Origin: Cherax quadricarinatus
Lineage: Eukaryota; Arthropoda; Malacostraca; Decapoda; Parastacidae
Direction of reading: 5' to 3'
Assembly (NCBI RefSeq): GCF_038502225.1
Contig: NW_027195257.1
Coordinates: 95,001-159,000, forward strand
Length of the DNA: 64,000 bases
Both the position numbers and the translations under genes were made by a program. Under the pieces are notes generated by a model, which saw only the letters and a list, made by a program, of their open reading frames with translations, did no database searches and was not told the DNA's origin. Shown piece by piece: positions 49,103 through 62,400 of this stretch; within the stretch, counting starts at the first letter, position 1; each line of letters opens with the position of its first letter.

Positions 49103-50085
49103 TACAGGAAGTATAAATGGCAGGGTATGGTTACAGGAAGCAAAAATCGCAGGGTATGGTTACAGGAAGTATAAATGGCAGGGTATGGTTACAGGAAGTA
49201 TAAATGGAAGGGTATGGTTACAGGAAGTATAAATGGCAGGGTATGGTTACAGGAAGAATAAATGACAGGGTATAGTTACAGGAAGTATAAATGGCAGGGT
49301 ATGGTTACAGGAGGTATAAAGGACAGGGTATAGTTACAGGAAGTATAAATGACAGGGTATGGTTACAGGAAGTATAAATGACAGGGTATGGTTACAGGAA
49401 GTATAAAGGACAGGGTATAGTTACAGGAAGTATAAATGACATGGTATGGTTACAGGAAGTATAAATGACAGGGTATAGTTACAGGAAGCATAAATTGGAG
49501 GGTATGGTTACAGGAAGTATAAATGGCAGGGTATGGTTACAGGAAGTATAAATGACAGGGTATGGTTACAGGAAGTATAAATGACAGGGTATGGTTACAG
49601 CAAGTATAAATGGCAGGGTATGGTTACAGGAAGTATAAATGACAGGGTATGGTTACAGGAAGTATAAATGACAGGGTATAGTTACAGGAAGCATAAATGA
49701 CAGGGTATGGTTACAGGAAGTATAAATGACAGGGTATGGTTACAGGAAGTATAAACGACAGGGTATAGTTACAGGAAGTATAAATGACATGGTATGGTTA
49801 CAGGAAGTATAAATGACAGGGTATAGTTACAGGAAGTATAAATTGGAGGGTATGGTTACAGGAAGTATAAATGGCAGGGTATGGTTACAGGAAGTATAAA
49901 TGACAGGGTATGGTGACAGGAAGTATAAATGACAGGGTATGGTTACAGGAAGTATAAATGGCAGGGTATGGTTACAGGAAGTATAAATGACAGGGTATGG
50001 TTACAGGAAGTATAAATGACAGGGTATAGTTACAGGAAGTATAAATGACAGGGTATGGTTACAGGAAGTATAAATGACAGGTTCT
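49103..50085. repeat. 29 bp minisatellite, right block
   Basis: About 34 units of GGGTATGGTTACAGGAAGTA plus TAAATGACA, with GACA/GGCA and GGTT/AGTT variants. It is more homogeneous than the left block. Confidence 0.95.
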
Positions 50086-50475
50086 GTGAACCATTCATCT
50101 ACAATCCTGTCAGACACTGCAACTTCTTGGGATCTTAATACTTGGGAATTCTTCACTTGCCTAACCCTTGGGCACGACCTACTTCCACATTGGACAAATG
50201 TGACACCACCTACGACTGCTGACCCTCACCTGTCTACGGTATATAAGCTGCTTCTCCGCTCATATGCCGTATACTATTCAAGATTGATGGACTGAACACA
50301 TCGACTCAAGGCTGAGGGACTGATTACCTCATTCTCCTCCTGTTCTTCAAGTTTCTCCTTTGTATGGACTGATGAAGCCACTGTGTGGCGAAACGTTTCC
50401 TCAATAAAGATACCCAACAGTTGTACATGTATCTAATTCAACAACATGTCGGTTCTCTGAACCATTCATCTACAA
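50086..50475 (+). mobile_element. Hammerhead-bearing repeat unit, right copy
   Basis: Bounded by the same sequence at both ends, GGTTCT(G/C)TGAACCATTCATC at 50086 and 50451, a spacing of 365 bp. Inside are CCTGTCAGACACTG, a TATA-like GGTATATAAGC (about 50239), the ribozyme motif, AATAAAGATACC and GTTGTACATGTATCTAATT. The layout resembles non-autonomous retrozymes or PLE pseudo-LTRs. An open frame of 73 codons at its start has no known motif. Confidence 0.7.
50366..50400 (+). ncRNA. Hammerhead ribozyme candidate, canonical core
   Basis: GGA (50366-50368), CTGATGA (50369-50375), one extra A, stem II GCCAC-TGT-GTGGC (50377-50389), GAA (50390-50392), self-complementary ACGT (50393-50396), T17 (50397), TCC (50398-50400) pairing with GGA. 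All invariant core bases are present. A stem III made by ACGT has no loop, so cleavage would be expected only between two copies, as in known dimeric hammerheads. The extra base before stem II is atypical. Confidence 0.65.
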
Positions 50476-53400
50476 CCTCAGTAGAGTACCCCAGTGTACC
50501 TCAGTAGAGTATCCCAGTGTACCTCAGTAGAGTATCCCAGAGTACCTCAGTAGAGTATCCCAGTGTACTTCAGTAGAGTACCCCAGTGTACCTCAGTAGA
50601 GTATCCCAGTGTACCTCAGTAGAGTATCCCAGTGTACCTCAGTAGAGTATCCCAGTGTACCTCATTAGAGTATCCCAGTGTACCTCAGTAGAGTATCCAA
50701 GTGTACCTCAGTAGAGTATCCCAGTGTACCTCAGTAGAGTATCCCAGTGTACCTCAGTAGAGTATCCCAGTGTACCTCAGTAGAGTACCCCAGTGTGCCT
50801 CATTAAAGTATCCCAGAGTACCTCAGCAGAGTATCCCAGTGTACCTCAGTAGAGTATCCAAGTGTACCTCAGTAGAGTATCCCAGTGTACCTCAGTAGAG
50901 TATCCCAGTGTACCTCGGTAGAGTATCCCAGTGTACCTCGGTAGAGTACCCCAGTGTACCTCAGTAGAGTACCCCAGTGCACCTCAGTAGAGTATCCCAG
51001 TGCACCTCAGCAGAGTATCCCAGTGTACATCAGTATAGTATCCCTGTGTACCTCAGTAGAGTATCCCAGTGTACCTCAGTAGAGTATCCCAATGTACCTC
51101 AGTAGAGTATCCAATTGTACCTCAGTAGAGCATCCCAGTGTACCTCAGTAGAGTATCCCAGTGTACCTCAGTAGAGTACCTTAGTGTACCTCAGTAGAGT
51201 ACCCCAGTGTACCTCAGTAGAGTACCCCAGTGTACCTCAGTAGAGTTCCCCAGTGTACCTCAGTAGAGTACCCCAGTGTACCTCAGTAGAGTACCCCAGT
51301 GTACCTCAGTAGAGTACCCCAGTGTACCTCAGTAGAGTACCCCAGTGTACCTCAGTAGAGTACCCCAGTGTACCTCAGTAGAGTACCCCAGTGTACCTCA
51401 GTAGAGTATCCCAGTGTACCTCAGTAGAGTACCCCAGTGTACCTCAGTAGAGTACCCCAGTGTACCTCAGTAGAGTACCCCAGTGTACCTCAGTAGAGTA
51501 TCCCAGTGTACCTAAGTAGAGTACCCCAGTGAACCTCAGTAGAGTATCCCAGTGTACCTCAGTAGAGTACCCCAGTGTACCTCAGTAGAGTACCCCAGTG
51601 TACCTCAGTAGAGTACCCCAGCGTACCTCAGTAGAGTATCCCAGTGTACCTCAGTAGAGTACCCCAGTGTACCTCAGTAGAGTATCCCAGTGTACCTCAG
51701 TAGAGTATCCCAGTGTACCTCAGTAGAGTATCCCAGTGTACCTCATTAGAGTATCCTAATGCACCCCAGTAGAGTATCCTAGTGAACCTCAGTAGAGTAT
51801 CCCAGTGTACCTCAGTAGAGTATCCCAGTGTACCTCAGTAGAGTATCCTAGTGTTCGTCAGTAGAGTATCCCAGTGTATCTCAGTAGAGTATCCCAGTGT
51901 ATCTCAATAGAGTATCCCAGTGTACCTCAGTTGAGTTTCCCAGTGTACCTCAGTATAGCATCCCGGTGTACCTTAGTAGAGTATCCTAGTGTACCTCAGT
52001 AGAGTATCCCAGTGTACTTCAGTAGATTATCCCAGTGTACCTCAGTAGAGTATCCTAGTGTACCTCAGTAGAGTATCCCAATGTATCTCAGTAGAGTATC
52101 CCAGTGTACCTCAGTAGAGTATCCCATTGTACCTCAGTAGAGTGTCCCAATGCACCTCAGTAGAGTATCCCAGTGTACCTCAGTAGAGTATCCCAGTGTA
52201 CCTCAGTAGAGTATCCTAGTGTACCTCAGTAGAGTATCCTAGTGTAGCTCAGTAGAGTATCCCAGTGTACCTCAGTAGAGTATCCCAGTGTACTTCATTA
52301 GGATATCCCAGTGTACCTTAGTAGAGTATCCTAGTGTACCTCAGTAGAGTATCCCAGTGTACTTCAGTAGATTATCCCAGTGTACCTCAGTAGAGTATCC
52401 TAGTGTACCTCAGTAGAGTATCCCAATGTATCTCAGTAGAGTATCCCAGTGTACCTCAGTAGAGTATCCCATTGTACCTCAGTAGAGTGTCCCAATGCAC
52501 CTCAGTAGAGTATCCCAGTGTACCTCAGTAGAGTATCCCAGTGTACCTCAGTAGAGTATCCTAGTGTACCTCAGTAGAGTATCCTAGTGTAGCTCAGTAG
52601 AGTATCCCAGTGTACCTCAGTAGAGTATCCCAGTGTACTTCATTAGGATATCCCAGTGTACCTCAGTAGAGTATCCCAATGCACCTCAGTAGAGTACCCC
52701 AGTGTACCTCAGTAGAGCATCTCAGTGTACCTCAGTAGAGTATCCCAGTGTACCTCAGTAGAATATCCCAGTGTACCTCAGTAGAGTATCCAAGTGTACC
52801 TCAGTAGAGTATCCCAGTGTACCTCAGTAGAGCATCCCAGTGTACCTCAGTAAAGTATCCCAGTGAACCTCAGTAGAGTATCCTAGTGTACCTCAGTAGA
52901 GTATCCCAGTGTACCTCAGTAGAGTATCCTAGTGTACCTCAGTAGAGTATCCCAGTGTACCTCAGTAGAGTATCCCAGTGTACCTCAGTAGAGTATCCTA
53001 GTGTACCTCAGTAGAGTATCCCAGTGTACCTCAGTAGAGTATCCTAGTGTACCTCAGTAGAGTATCCCAGTGTACCTCAGTAGAGTATCCCAGTGTACCT
53101 CAGTAGAGTATCCCAGTGTACCTCAGTAGAGTATCCCAGTGTACCTCAGTAGAGTATCCCAGTGTACCTCAGTAGAGTATCCCAGTGTACCTCAGTAGAG
53201 TATCCCAGTGTACCTCAGTAGAGTATCCCAGTGTACCTCAGTAGAGTATCCCAGTGTACCTCAGTAGAGTATCCCAGTGTACCTCAGTAGAGTATCCCAG
53301 TGTACCTCAGTAGAGTATCCCAGTGTACCTCAGTAGAGTATCCCAGTGTACCTCAGTAGAGTATCCCAGTGTACCTCAGTAGAGTATCCCAGTGTACCTC

Positions 53401-56400
53401 AGTAGAGTATCCCAGTGTACCTCAGTAGAGTATCCCAGTGTACCTCAGTAGAGTATCCCAGTGTACCTCAGTAGAGTATCCCAGTGTACCTCAGTAGAGT
53501 ATCCCAGTGTACCTCAATAGAGTATCCCAGTGTACCTCAGTAGAGTATCCCAGTGTCCCTCAGTAGAGTATCCCAGTGTACCTCAGTAGAGTATCCCAGT
53601 GTACCTCAGTAGAGTATCCCAGTGTACCTCAGTAGAGTATCCCAGTGTACCTCAGTAGAGTATCCCAGTGTACCTCAGTAGAGTACCCCAGTGTACCTCA
53701 GTAGAGTACCCCAGTGTACCTCAGTAGAGTATCCCAGTGTACCTCAGTAGAGTACCCCAGTGTACCTCAGTAGAGTATCCCAGTGTACCTCAGTAGAGTG
53801 TCCTAGTGTACCTTAGTAGAGTATCACAGTGTACCTCAGTAGAGTATCCCAGTGTACCTCAGTAGAGTATCCCAGTGTACCTCAGTAGAGTATCCCAGTG
53901 TACCTCATTAGAGTATCCCAATGCACCCCAGTAGTGTATCCTAGTGTACCTCAGTAGAGTATCCCAGTGTACCTCAGAAGAGTATCCCAGTGTACCTCAG
54001 TAGAGTATCCTAGTGTTATTCAGTAGAGTATCCCAGTGTATCTCAGTAGAGTATCCCAGTGTATCTCAATAGAGTATCCCAGTGTACCTCAGTAGAGTAT
54101 CCCAGTGTACCTCAGTATAGCATCCCGGTGTACCTTAGTAGAGTATCCTAGTGTACCTCAGTAGAGTATCCCAGTGTACTTCAGTAGATTATCCCAGTGT
54201 ACCTCAGTAGAGTATCCTAGTGTACCTCAGTAGAGTATCCCAATGTATCTCAGTAGAGTATCCCAGTGTACCTCAGTAGAGTATCCCATTGTACCTCAGT
54301 AGAGTGTCCCAATGCACCTCAGTAGAGTATCCCAGTGTACCGCAGTAGAGTATCCCAGTGTACCTCAGTAGAGTATCCTAGTGTACCTCAGTAGAGTATC
54401 CTAGTGTAGCTCAGTAGAGTATCCCAGTGTACCTCAGTAGAGTATCCCAGTGTACTTCATTAGGATATCCCAGTGTACCTCAGTAGAGTATCCCAGTGTA
54501 CCACAGTAGAGTATCCCATTGTACCTCAGTAGAGTATCCCAATGCACCTCAGTAGAGTACCCCAGTGTACCTCAGTAGAGCATCTCAGTGTACCTCAGTA
54601 GAGTATCCCAGTGTACCTCAGTAGAGTATCCCAGTGTACCTCAGTAGAGTATCCAAGTGTACCTCAGTAGAGTATCCCAGTGTACCTCAGTAGAGCATCC
54701 CAGTGTACCTCAGTAAAGTATCCCAGTGAACCTCAGTAGAGTATCCTAGTGTACCTCAGTAGAGTATCCCAGTGTACCTCAGTAGAGTATTCCAGTGTAC
54801 CTCAGTAGAGTATCCCAGTGTACCTCAGTAGAGTATCCCAGTGTACCTCAGTAGAGTATCCTAGTGTACCTCAGTAGAGTATCCCAGTGTACCTCAGTAG
54901 AGTATCCTAGTGTACCTCAGTAGAGTATCCCAGTGTACCTCAGTAGAGTAACCCAGTGTACCTCAGTAGAGTATCCCAGTGTACCTCAGTAGAGTATCCC
55001 AGTGTACCTCAGTAGAGTATCCCAGTGTACCTCAGTAGAGTATCCCAGTGTACCTCAGTAGAGTATCCCAGTGTACCTCAGTAGAGTATCCCAGTGTACC
55101 TCAGTAGAGTATCCCAGTGTACCTCAGTAGAGTATCCCAGTGTACCTCAGTAGAGTATCCCAGTGTACCTCAGTAGAGTATCCCAGTGTACCTCAGTAGA
55201 GTATCCCAGTGTACCTCAGTAGAGTATCCCAGTGTACCTCAGTAGAGTATCCCAGTGTACCTCAGTAGAGTATCCCAGTGTACCTCAATAGAGTATCCCA
55301 GTGTACCTCAGTAGAGTATCCCATCCCTCAGTAGAGTGTACCTCAGTAGAGTCTCCCAGTGTACCTCAGTAGAGTATCCCAGTGTACCTCCGTAGAGTAT
55401 CCCAGTGTACCTCAGTAGAGTATCCCAGTGTACCTCAGTAGAGTATCCCAGTGTACCTCAGTAGAGTATCCCAGTGTACCTCAGTAGAGTATCCCAGTGT
55501 ACCTCAGTAGAGTATCCCAGTGTACCTCAGTAGAGTATCCCAGTGTACCTCAGTAGAGTATCCCAGTGTACCTCAGTAGAGTATCCCAGTGTACCTCAGT
55601 AGAGTATCCCAGTGTACCTCAGTAGAGTATCCCAGTGTACCTCAGTAGAGTATCCCAGTGTACCTCAGTAGAGTATCCCAGTGTACCTCAGTAGAGTATC
55701 CCAGTGTACCTCAGTAGAGTATCCCAGTGTACCTCAGTAGAGTATCCCAGTGTACCTCAGTAGAGTATCCCAGTGTACCTCAGTAGAGTATCCCAGTGTA
55801 CCTCAGTAGAGTATCCCAGTGTACCTCAGTAGAGTATCCCAGTGTACCTCAGTAGAGTATCCCAGTGTACCTCAGTAGAGTATCCCAGTGTACCTCAGTA
55901 GAGTATCCTAGTGTTATTCAGTAGAGTATCCCAGTGTATCTCAGTAGAGTATCCCAGTGTATCTCAATAGAGTATCCCAGTGTACCTCAGTAGAGTATCC
56001 CAGTGTACCTCAGTATAGCATCCCGGTGTACCTTAGTAGAGTATCCTAGTGTACCTCAGTAGAGTATCCCAGTGTACTTCAGTAGATTATCCCAGTGTAC
56101 CTCAGTAGAGTATCCTAGTGTACCTCAGTAGAGTATCCCAATGTATCTCAGTAGAGTATCCCAGTGTACCTCAGTAGAGTATCCCATTGTACCTCAGTAG
56201 AGTGTCCCAATGCACCTCAGTAGAGTATCCCAGTGTACCTCAGTAGAGTATCCCAGTGTACCTCAGTAGAGTATCCTAGTGTACCTCAGTAGAGTATCCT
56301 AGTGTAGCTCAGTAGAGTATCCCAGTGTACCTCAGTAGAGTATCCCAGTGTACTTCATTAGGATATCCCAGTGTACCTTAGTAGAGTATCCTAGTGTACC

Positions 56401-59400
56401 TCAGTAGAGTATCCCAGTGTACTTCAGTAGATTATCCCAGTGTACCTCAGTAGAGTATCCTAGTGTACCTCAGTAGAGTATCCCAATGTATCTCAGTAGA
56501 GTATCCCAGTGTACCTCAGTAGAGTATCCCATTGTACCTCAGTAGAGTGTCCCAATGCACCTCAGTAGAGTATCCCAGTGTACCTCAGTAGAGTATCCCA
56601 GTGTACCTCAGTAGAGTATCCTAGTGTACCTCAGTAGAGTATCCTAGTGTAGCTCAGTAGAGTATCCCAGTGTACCTCAGTAGAGTATCCCAGTGTACTT
56701 CATTAGGATATCCCAGTGTACCTCAGTAGAGTATCCCAATGCACCTCAGTAGAGTACCCCAGTGTACCTCAGTAGAGCATCTCAGTGTACCTCAGTAGAG
56801 TATCCCAGTGTACCTCAGTAGAATATCCCAGTGTACCTCAGTAGAGTATCCAAGTGTACCTCAGTAGAGTATCCCAGTGTACCTCAGTAGAGCATCCCAG
56901 TGTACCTCAGTAAAGTATCCCAGTGAACCTCAGTAGAGTATCCTAGTGTACCTCAGTAGAGTATCCCAGTGTACCTCAGTAGAGTATCCCAGTGTACCTC
57001 AGTAGAGTATCCTAGTGTACCTCAGTAGAGTATCCCAGTGTACCTCAGTAGAGTATCCTAGTGTACCTCAGTAGAGTATCCCAGTGTACCTCAGTAGAGT
57101 ATCCCAGTGTACCTCAGTAGAGTATCCCAGTGTACCTCAGTAGAGTATCCCAGTGTACCTCAGTAGAGTAGTGTCCTCAGTAGAGTATCCTAGTGTACCT
57201 CAGTAGAGTATCCCAGTGTACCTCAGTAGAGTATCCCAGTGTACCTCAGTAGAGTATCCCAGTGTACCTCAGTAGAGTATCCCAGTGTACCTCAGTAGAG
57301 TATCCCAGTGTACCTCAGTAGAGTATCCCAGTGTACCTCAGTAGAGTATCCCAGTGTACCTCAGTAGAGTATCCCAGTGTACCTCAGTAGAGTATCCCAG
57401 TGTACCTCAGTAGAGTATCCCAGTGTACCTCAGTAGAGTATCCCAGTGTACCTCAGTAGAGTATCCCAGTGTACCTCAGTAGAGTATCCCAGTGTACCTC
57501 AGTAGAGTATCCCAGTGTACCTCAGTAGAGTATCCCAGTGTACCTCAGTAGAGTATCCCAGTGTACCTCAGTAGAGTATCCCAGTGTACCTCAGTAGAGT
57601 ATCCCAGTGTACCTCAGTAGAGTATCCCAGTGTACCTCAGTAGAGTATCCCAGTGTACCTCAGTAGAGTATCCCAGTGTACCTCAGTAGAGTATGCTAGT
57701 GTACCTCATTAGAATATCCCAGTGTACCTCAGTAGAGTATCCCAGTGTACCTCAGTAGAGTATCCCAGTGTACCTCAGTAGAGTATCCCAGTGTACCTCA
57801 GTAGAGTACCCCAGTGTACCTCAGTAGAGTATCCCAGTGTACCTCAGTAGAGTACCCCAGTGTACCTCAGTAGAGTATCCCAGTGTACCTCAGTAGAGTG
57901 TCCTAGTGTACCTTAGTAGAGTATCACAGTGTACCTCAGTAGAGTATCCCAGTGTACCTCAGTAGAGTATCCCAGTGTACCTCAGTAGAGTATCCCAGTG
58001 TACCTCATTAGAGTATCCCAATGCACCCCAGTAGTGTATCCTAGTGTACCTCAGTAGAGTATCCCAGTGTACCTCAGAAGAGTATCCCAGTGTACCTCAG
58101 TAGAGTATCCTAGTGTTATTCAGTAGAGTATCCCAGTGTATCTCAGTAGAGTATCCCAGTGTATCTCAATAGAGTATCCCAGTGTACCTCAGTAGAGTAT
58201 CCCAGTGTACCTCAGTATAGCATCCCGGTGTACCTTAGTAGAGTATCCTAGTGTACCTCAGTAGAGTATCCCAGTGTACTTCAGTAGATTATCCCAGTGT
58301 ACCTCAGTAGAGTATCCTAGTGTACCTCAGTAGAGTATCCCAATGTATCTCAGTAGAGTATCCCAGTGTACCTCAGTAGAGTATCCCATTGTACCTCAGT
58401 AGAGTGTCCCAATGCACCTCAGTAGAGTATCCCAGTGTACCTCAGTAGAGTATCCCAGTGTACCTCAGTAGAGTATCCTAGTGTACCTCAGTAGAGTATC
58501 CTAGTGTAGCTCAGTAGAGTATCCCAGTGTACCTCAGTAGAGTATCCCAGTGTACTTCATTAGTATATCCCAGTGTACCTCAGTAGAGTATCCCAGTGTA
58601 CCTCAGTAGAGTATCCCATTGTACCTCAGTAGAGTATCCCAGTGTACCTCAGTAGAGTATCCCAGTGTACCTCAGTAGAGTATCCCAGTGTACCTCAGTA
58701 GAGTATCCCAGTGTACCTCAGTAGAGTATCCCAGTGTACCTCAGTAGAGTATCCCAGTGTACCTCAGTAGAGTATCCCAGTGTACCTCAGTAGAGTATCC
58801 CAGTGTACCTCAGTAGAGTATCCCAGTGTACCTCAGTAGAGTATCCCAGTGTACCTCAGTAGAGTATCCCAGTGTACCTCAGTAGAGTATCCCAGTGTAC
58901 CTCCCAGTGTACCTCAGTAGAGCATCCCAGTGTACCTCAGTAAAGTATCCCAGTGAACCTCAGTAGAGTATCCCAGTGTACCTCAGTAGAGTATCCCAGT
59001 GTACCTCAGTAGAGTAGTGTACCTCAGTAGAGAATCCCAGTGTACCTCAGTAAAGTATCCCAGTGTACCTCAGTAGAGTATCCCAGTGTACCTCAGTAGA
59101 GTATCTCTAGTGTACCTCAGTAGAGTATCCCAGTGTACCTCCCAGTAGAGTATCCCAGTGTACCTCAGTAGAGTATCCCAGTGTACCTCAGTAGAGTATC
59201 AGTGTAGAGTATCCCTGTGTACCTCAGTAGAGTATCCCAGTGTACCTCAGTAGAGTATCCCAGTGTACCTCAGTAGAGTATCCCAGTGTACCTCAGTAGA
59301 GTATCCCAGTGTACCTCAGTAGAGTATCCCAGTGTACCTCAGTAGAGTATCCCAGTGTACCTCAGTAGAGTATCCCAGCGTACCTCAGTGGAGTGTACCT

Positions 59401-62400
59401 CCCAGTGTACCTCAGTAGAGTATCCCAGTGTACCTCTCAGTGTACCTCAGTCATTGTATCCCAGTGTACCTTAGTAGAGTATCCCAGTGTACCTCAGTAG
59501 AGTATCCCAGTGTGTCCCTAGAGTATCCACCCTCAGTAGAGTATCCCAGTGTACCTCAGTAGAGTATCCTCAGTAGAGTATCCCAGTGTACCTCAGTAGA
59601 GTATCCCAGTGTACCTCAGTAGAGTATCCCAGTGTACCTCAGTAGAGTATCCCAGTGTACCTCAGTAGAGTATCCCAGTGTACCTCAGTAGAGTATCCCA
59701 GTGTACCTCAGTAGAGTATCCCAGTGTACCTCAGTAGAGTATCCCAGTGTACCTCAGTAGAGTATCCCAGTGTACCTCAGTAGAGTATCCCAGTGTACCT
59801 CAGTAGAGTATCCCAGTGTACCTCAGTAGAGTATCCCAGTGTACCTCAGTAGAGTATCCCAGTGTACCTCAGTAGAGTATCCCAGTGTACCTCAGTAGAG
59901 TATCCCAGTGTACCTCAGTAGAGTATCCCAGTGTACCTCAGTAGAGTATCCCAGTGTACCTCAGTAGAGTATCCCAGTGTACCTCAGTAGAGTATCCAGT
60001 GTACCTCAGTAGAGTATCCTAGTGTACCTCAGTAGAGTATCCCAGTGTACCTCAGTAGAGTATCCCAGTGTACCTCAGTAGAGTATCCCAGTGTACCTCA
60101 GTAGAGTATCCCAGTGTACCTCAGTAGAGTATCCCAGTGTACCTCAGTAGAGTATCCCAGTGTACCTCAGTAGAGTATCCCAGTGTACCTCAGTAGAGTA
60201 TCCCAGTGTACCTCAGTAGAGTATCCCAGTGTACCTCAGTAGAGTATCCCAGTGTACCTCAGTAGAGTATCCCAGTGTACCTCAGTAGAGTATCCCAGTG
60301 TACCTCAGTAGAGTATCCCAGTGTACCTCAGTAGAGTATCCCAGTGTACCTCAGTAGAGTATCCCAGTGTACCTCAGTAGAGTATCCCAGTGTACCTCAG
60401 TAGAGTATCCCAGTGTACCTCAGTAGAGTATCCCAGTGTACCTCAGTAGAGTACCCCAGTGTACCTCAGTAGAGTACCCCAGTGTACCTCAGTAGAGTAT
60501 CCCAGTGTACCTCAGTAGAGTACCCCAGTGTACCTCAGTAGAGTATCCCAGTGTACCTCAGTAGAGTGTCCTAGTGTACCTCAGTTGAGTATCACAGTGT
60601 ACCTCAGTAGAGTATCCCAGTGTACCTCAGTAGAGTATCCCAGTGTACCTCAGTAGAGTATCCCAGTGTACCTCATTAGAGTATCCCAATGCACCCCAGT
60701 AGAGTATCCTAGTGTACCTCAGTAGAGTATCGCAGTGTACCTCAGTAGAGTATCCCAGTGTACCTCAGTAGAGTATCCTAGTGTTCCTCAGTAGAGTATC
60801 CCAGTGTATCTCAGTAGAGTATCCCAGTGTATCTCAATAGAGTATCCCAGTGTACCTCAGTAGAGTATCCCAGTGTACCTCAGTATAGCATCCCGGTGTA
60901 CCTTAGTAGAGTATCCTAGTGTACCTCAGTAGAGTATCCCAGTGTACTTCAGTAGATTATCCCAGTGTACCTCAGTAGAGTATCCTAGTGTACCTCAGTA
61001 GAGTATCCCAATGTATCTCAGTAGAGTATCCCAGTGTACCTCAGTAGAGTATCCCATTGTACCTCAGTAGAGTGTCCCAATGCACCTCAGTAGAGTATCC
61101 CAGTGTACCGCAGTAGAGTATCCCAGTGTACCTCAGTAGAGTATCCTAGTGTACCTCAGTAGAGTATCCTAGTGTAGCTCAGTAGAGTATCCCAGTGTAC
61201 CTCAGTAGAGTATCCCAGTGTACCACAGTAGAGTATCCCAGTGTACCTCAGTAGAGTATCCCAATGCACATCAGTAGAGTACCCCAGTGTACCTCAGTAG
61301 AGCATCTCAGTGTACCTCAGTAGAGTATCCAAGTGTACCTCAGTAGAGTATCCCAGTGTACCTCAGTAGAGCATCCCAGTGTACCTCAGTAAAGTATCCC
61401 AGTGAACCTCAGTAGAGTATCCTAGTGTACCTCAGTAGAGTATCCCAATGTACCTCTGTAGAGTATTCCAGTGTACCTCAGTAGAGTATCCCAGTGTACC
61501 TCAGTAGAGTATCCCAGTGTTCCTCAGTAGAGTATCCCAGTGTACCTCAGTAGAGTACCCCAGTGTACCTCAGTAGAGTACCCCAGTGTACCTCAGTAGA
61601 GTATCCCAGTGTACCTCAGTAGAGTACCCCAGTGTACCTCAGTAGATTATCCCAGTGTACCTCAGTAGAGTGTCCTAGTGTACCTCAGTTGAGTATCACA
61701 GTGTACCTCAGTAGAGTATCCCAGTGTACCTCAGTAGAGTATCCCAGTGTACCTCAGTAGAGTATCCCAGTGTACCTCAGTAGAGTATCCCAATGCACCC
61801 CAGTAGAGTATCCTAGTGTACCTCAGTAGAGTATCAGTGTACCTCAGTAGAGTATCCCAGTGTACCTCAGTAGAGTATCCCAGTGTACCTCAGTAGAGTA
61901 TCCCAGTGTACCTCAGTAGAGTATCCCAGTGTACCTCAGTAGAGTATCCCAGTGTACCTCAGTAGAGTATCCCAGTGTACCTCAGTAGAGTATCCCAGTG
62001 TACCTCAGTAGAGTATCCCAGTGTACCTCAGTAGAGTATCCCAGTGTACCTCAGTAGAGTATCCTAGTGTACCTCAGTAGAGTATCCAGTGTACCTCAGT
62101 AGAGTATCCCAATGTATCTCAGTAGAGTATCCCAGTGTACCTCAGTAGAGTATCCCATTGTACCTCAGTAGAGTGTCCCAATGCACCTCAGTAGAGTATC
62201 CCAGTGTACCTCAGTAGAGTATCCCAGTGTACCTCAGTAGAGTATCCTAGTGTACCTCAGTAGAGTATCCTAGTGTAGCTCAGTAGAGTATCCCAGTGTA
62301 CCTAAGTAGAGTATCCCAGTGTACCTCAGTAGAGTATCCCAGTGTACCTCAGTAGAGTATCCTAGTGTACCTCAGTAGAGTATCCTAGTGTAGCTCAGTA

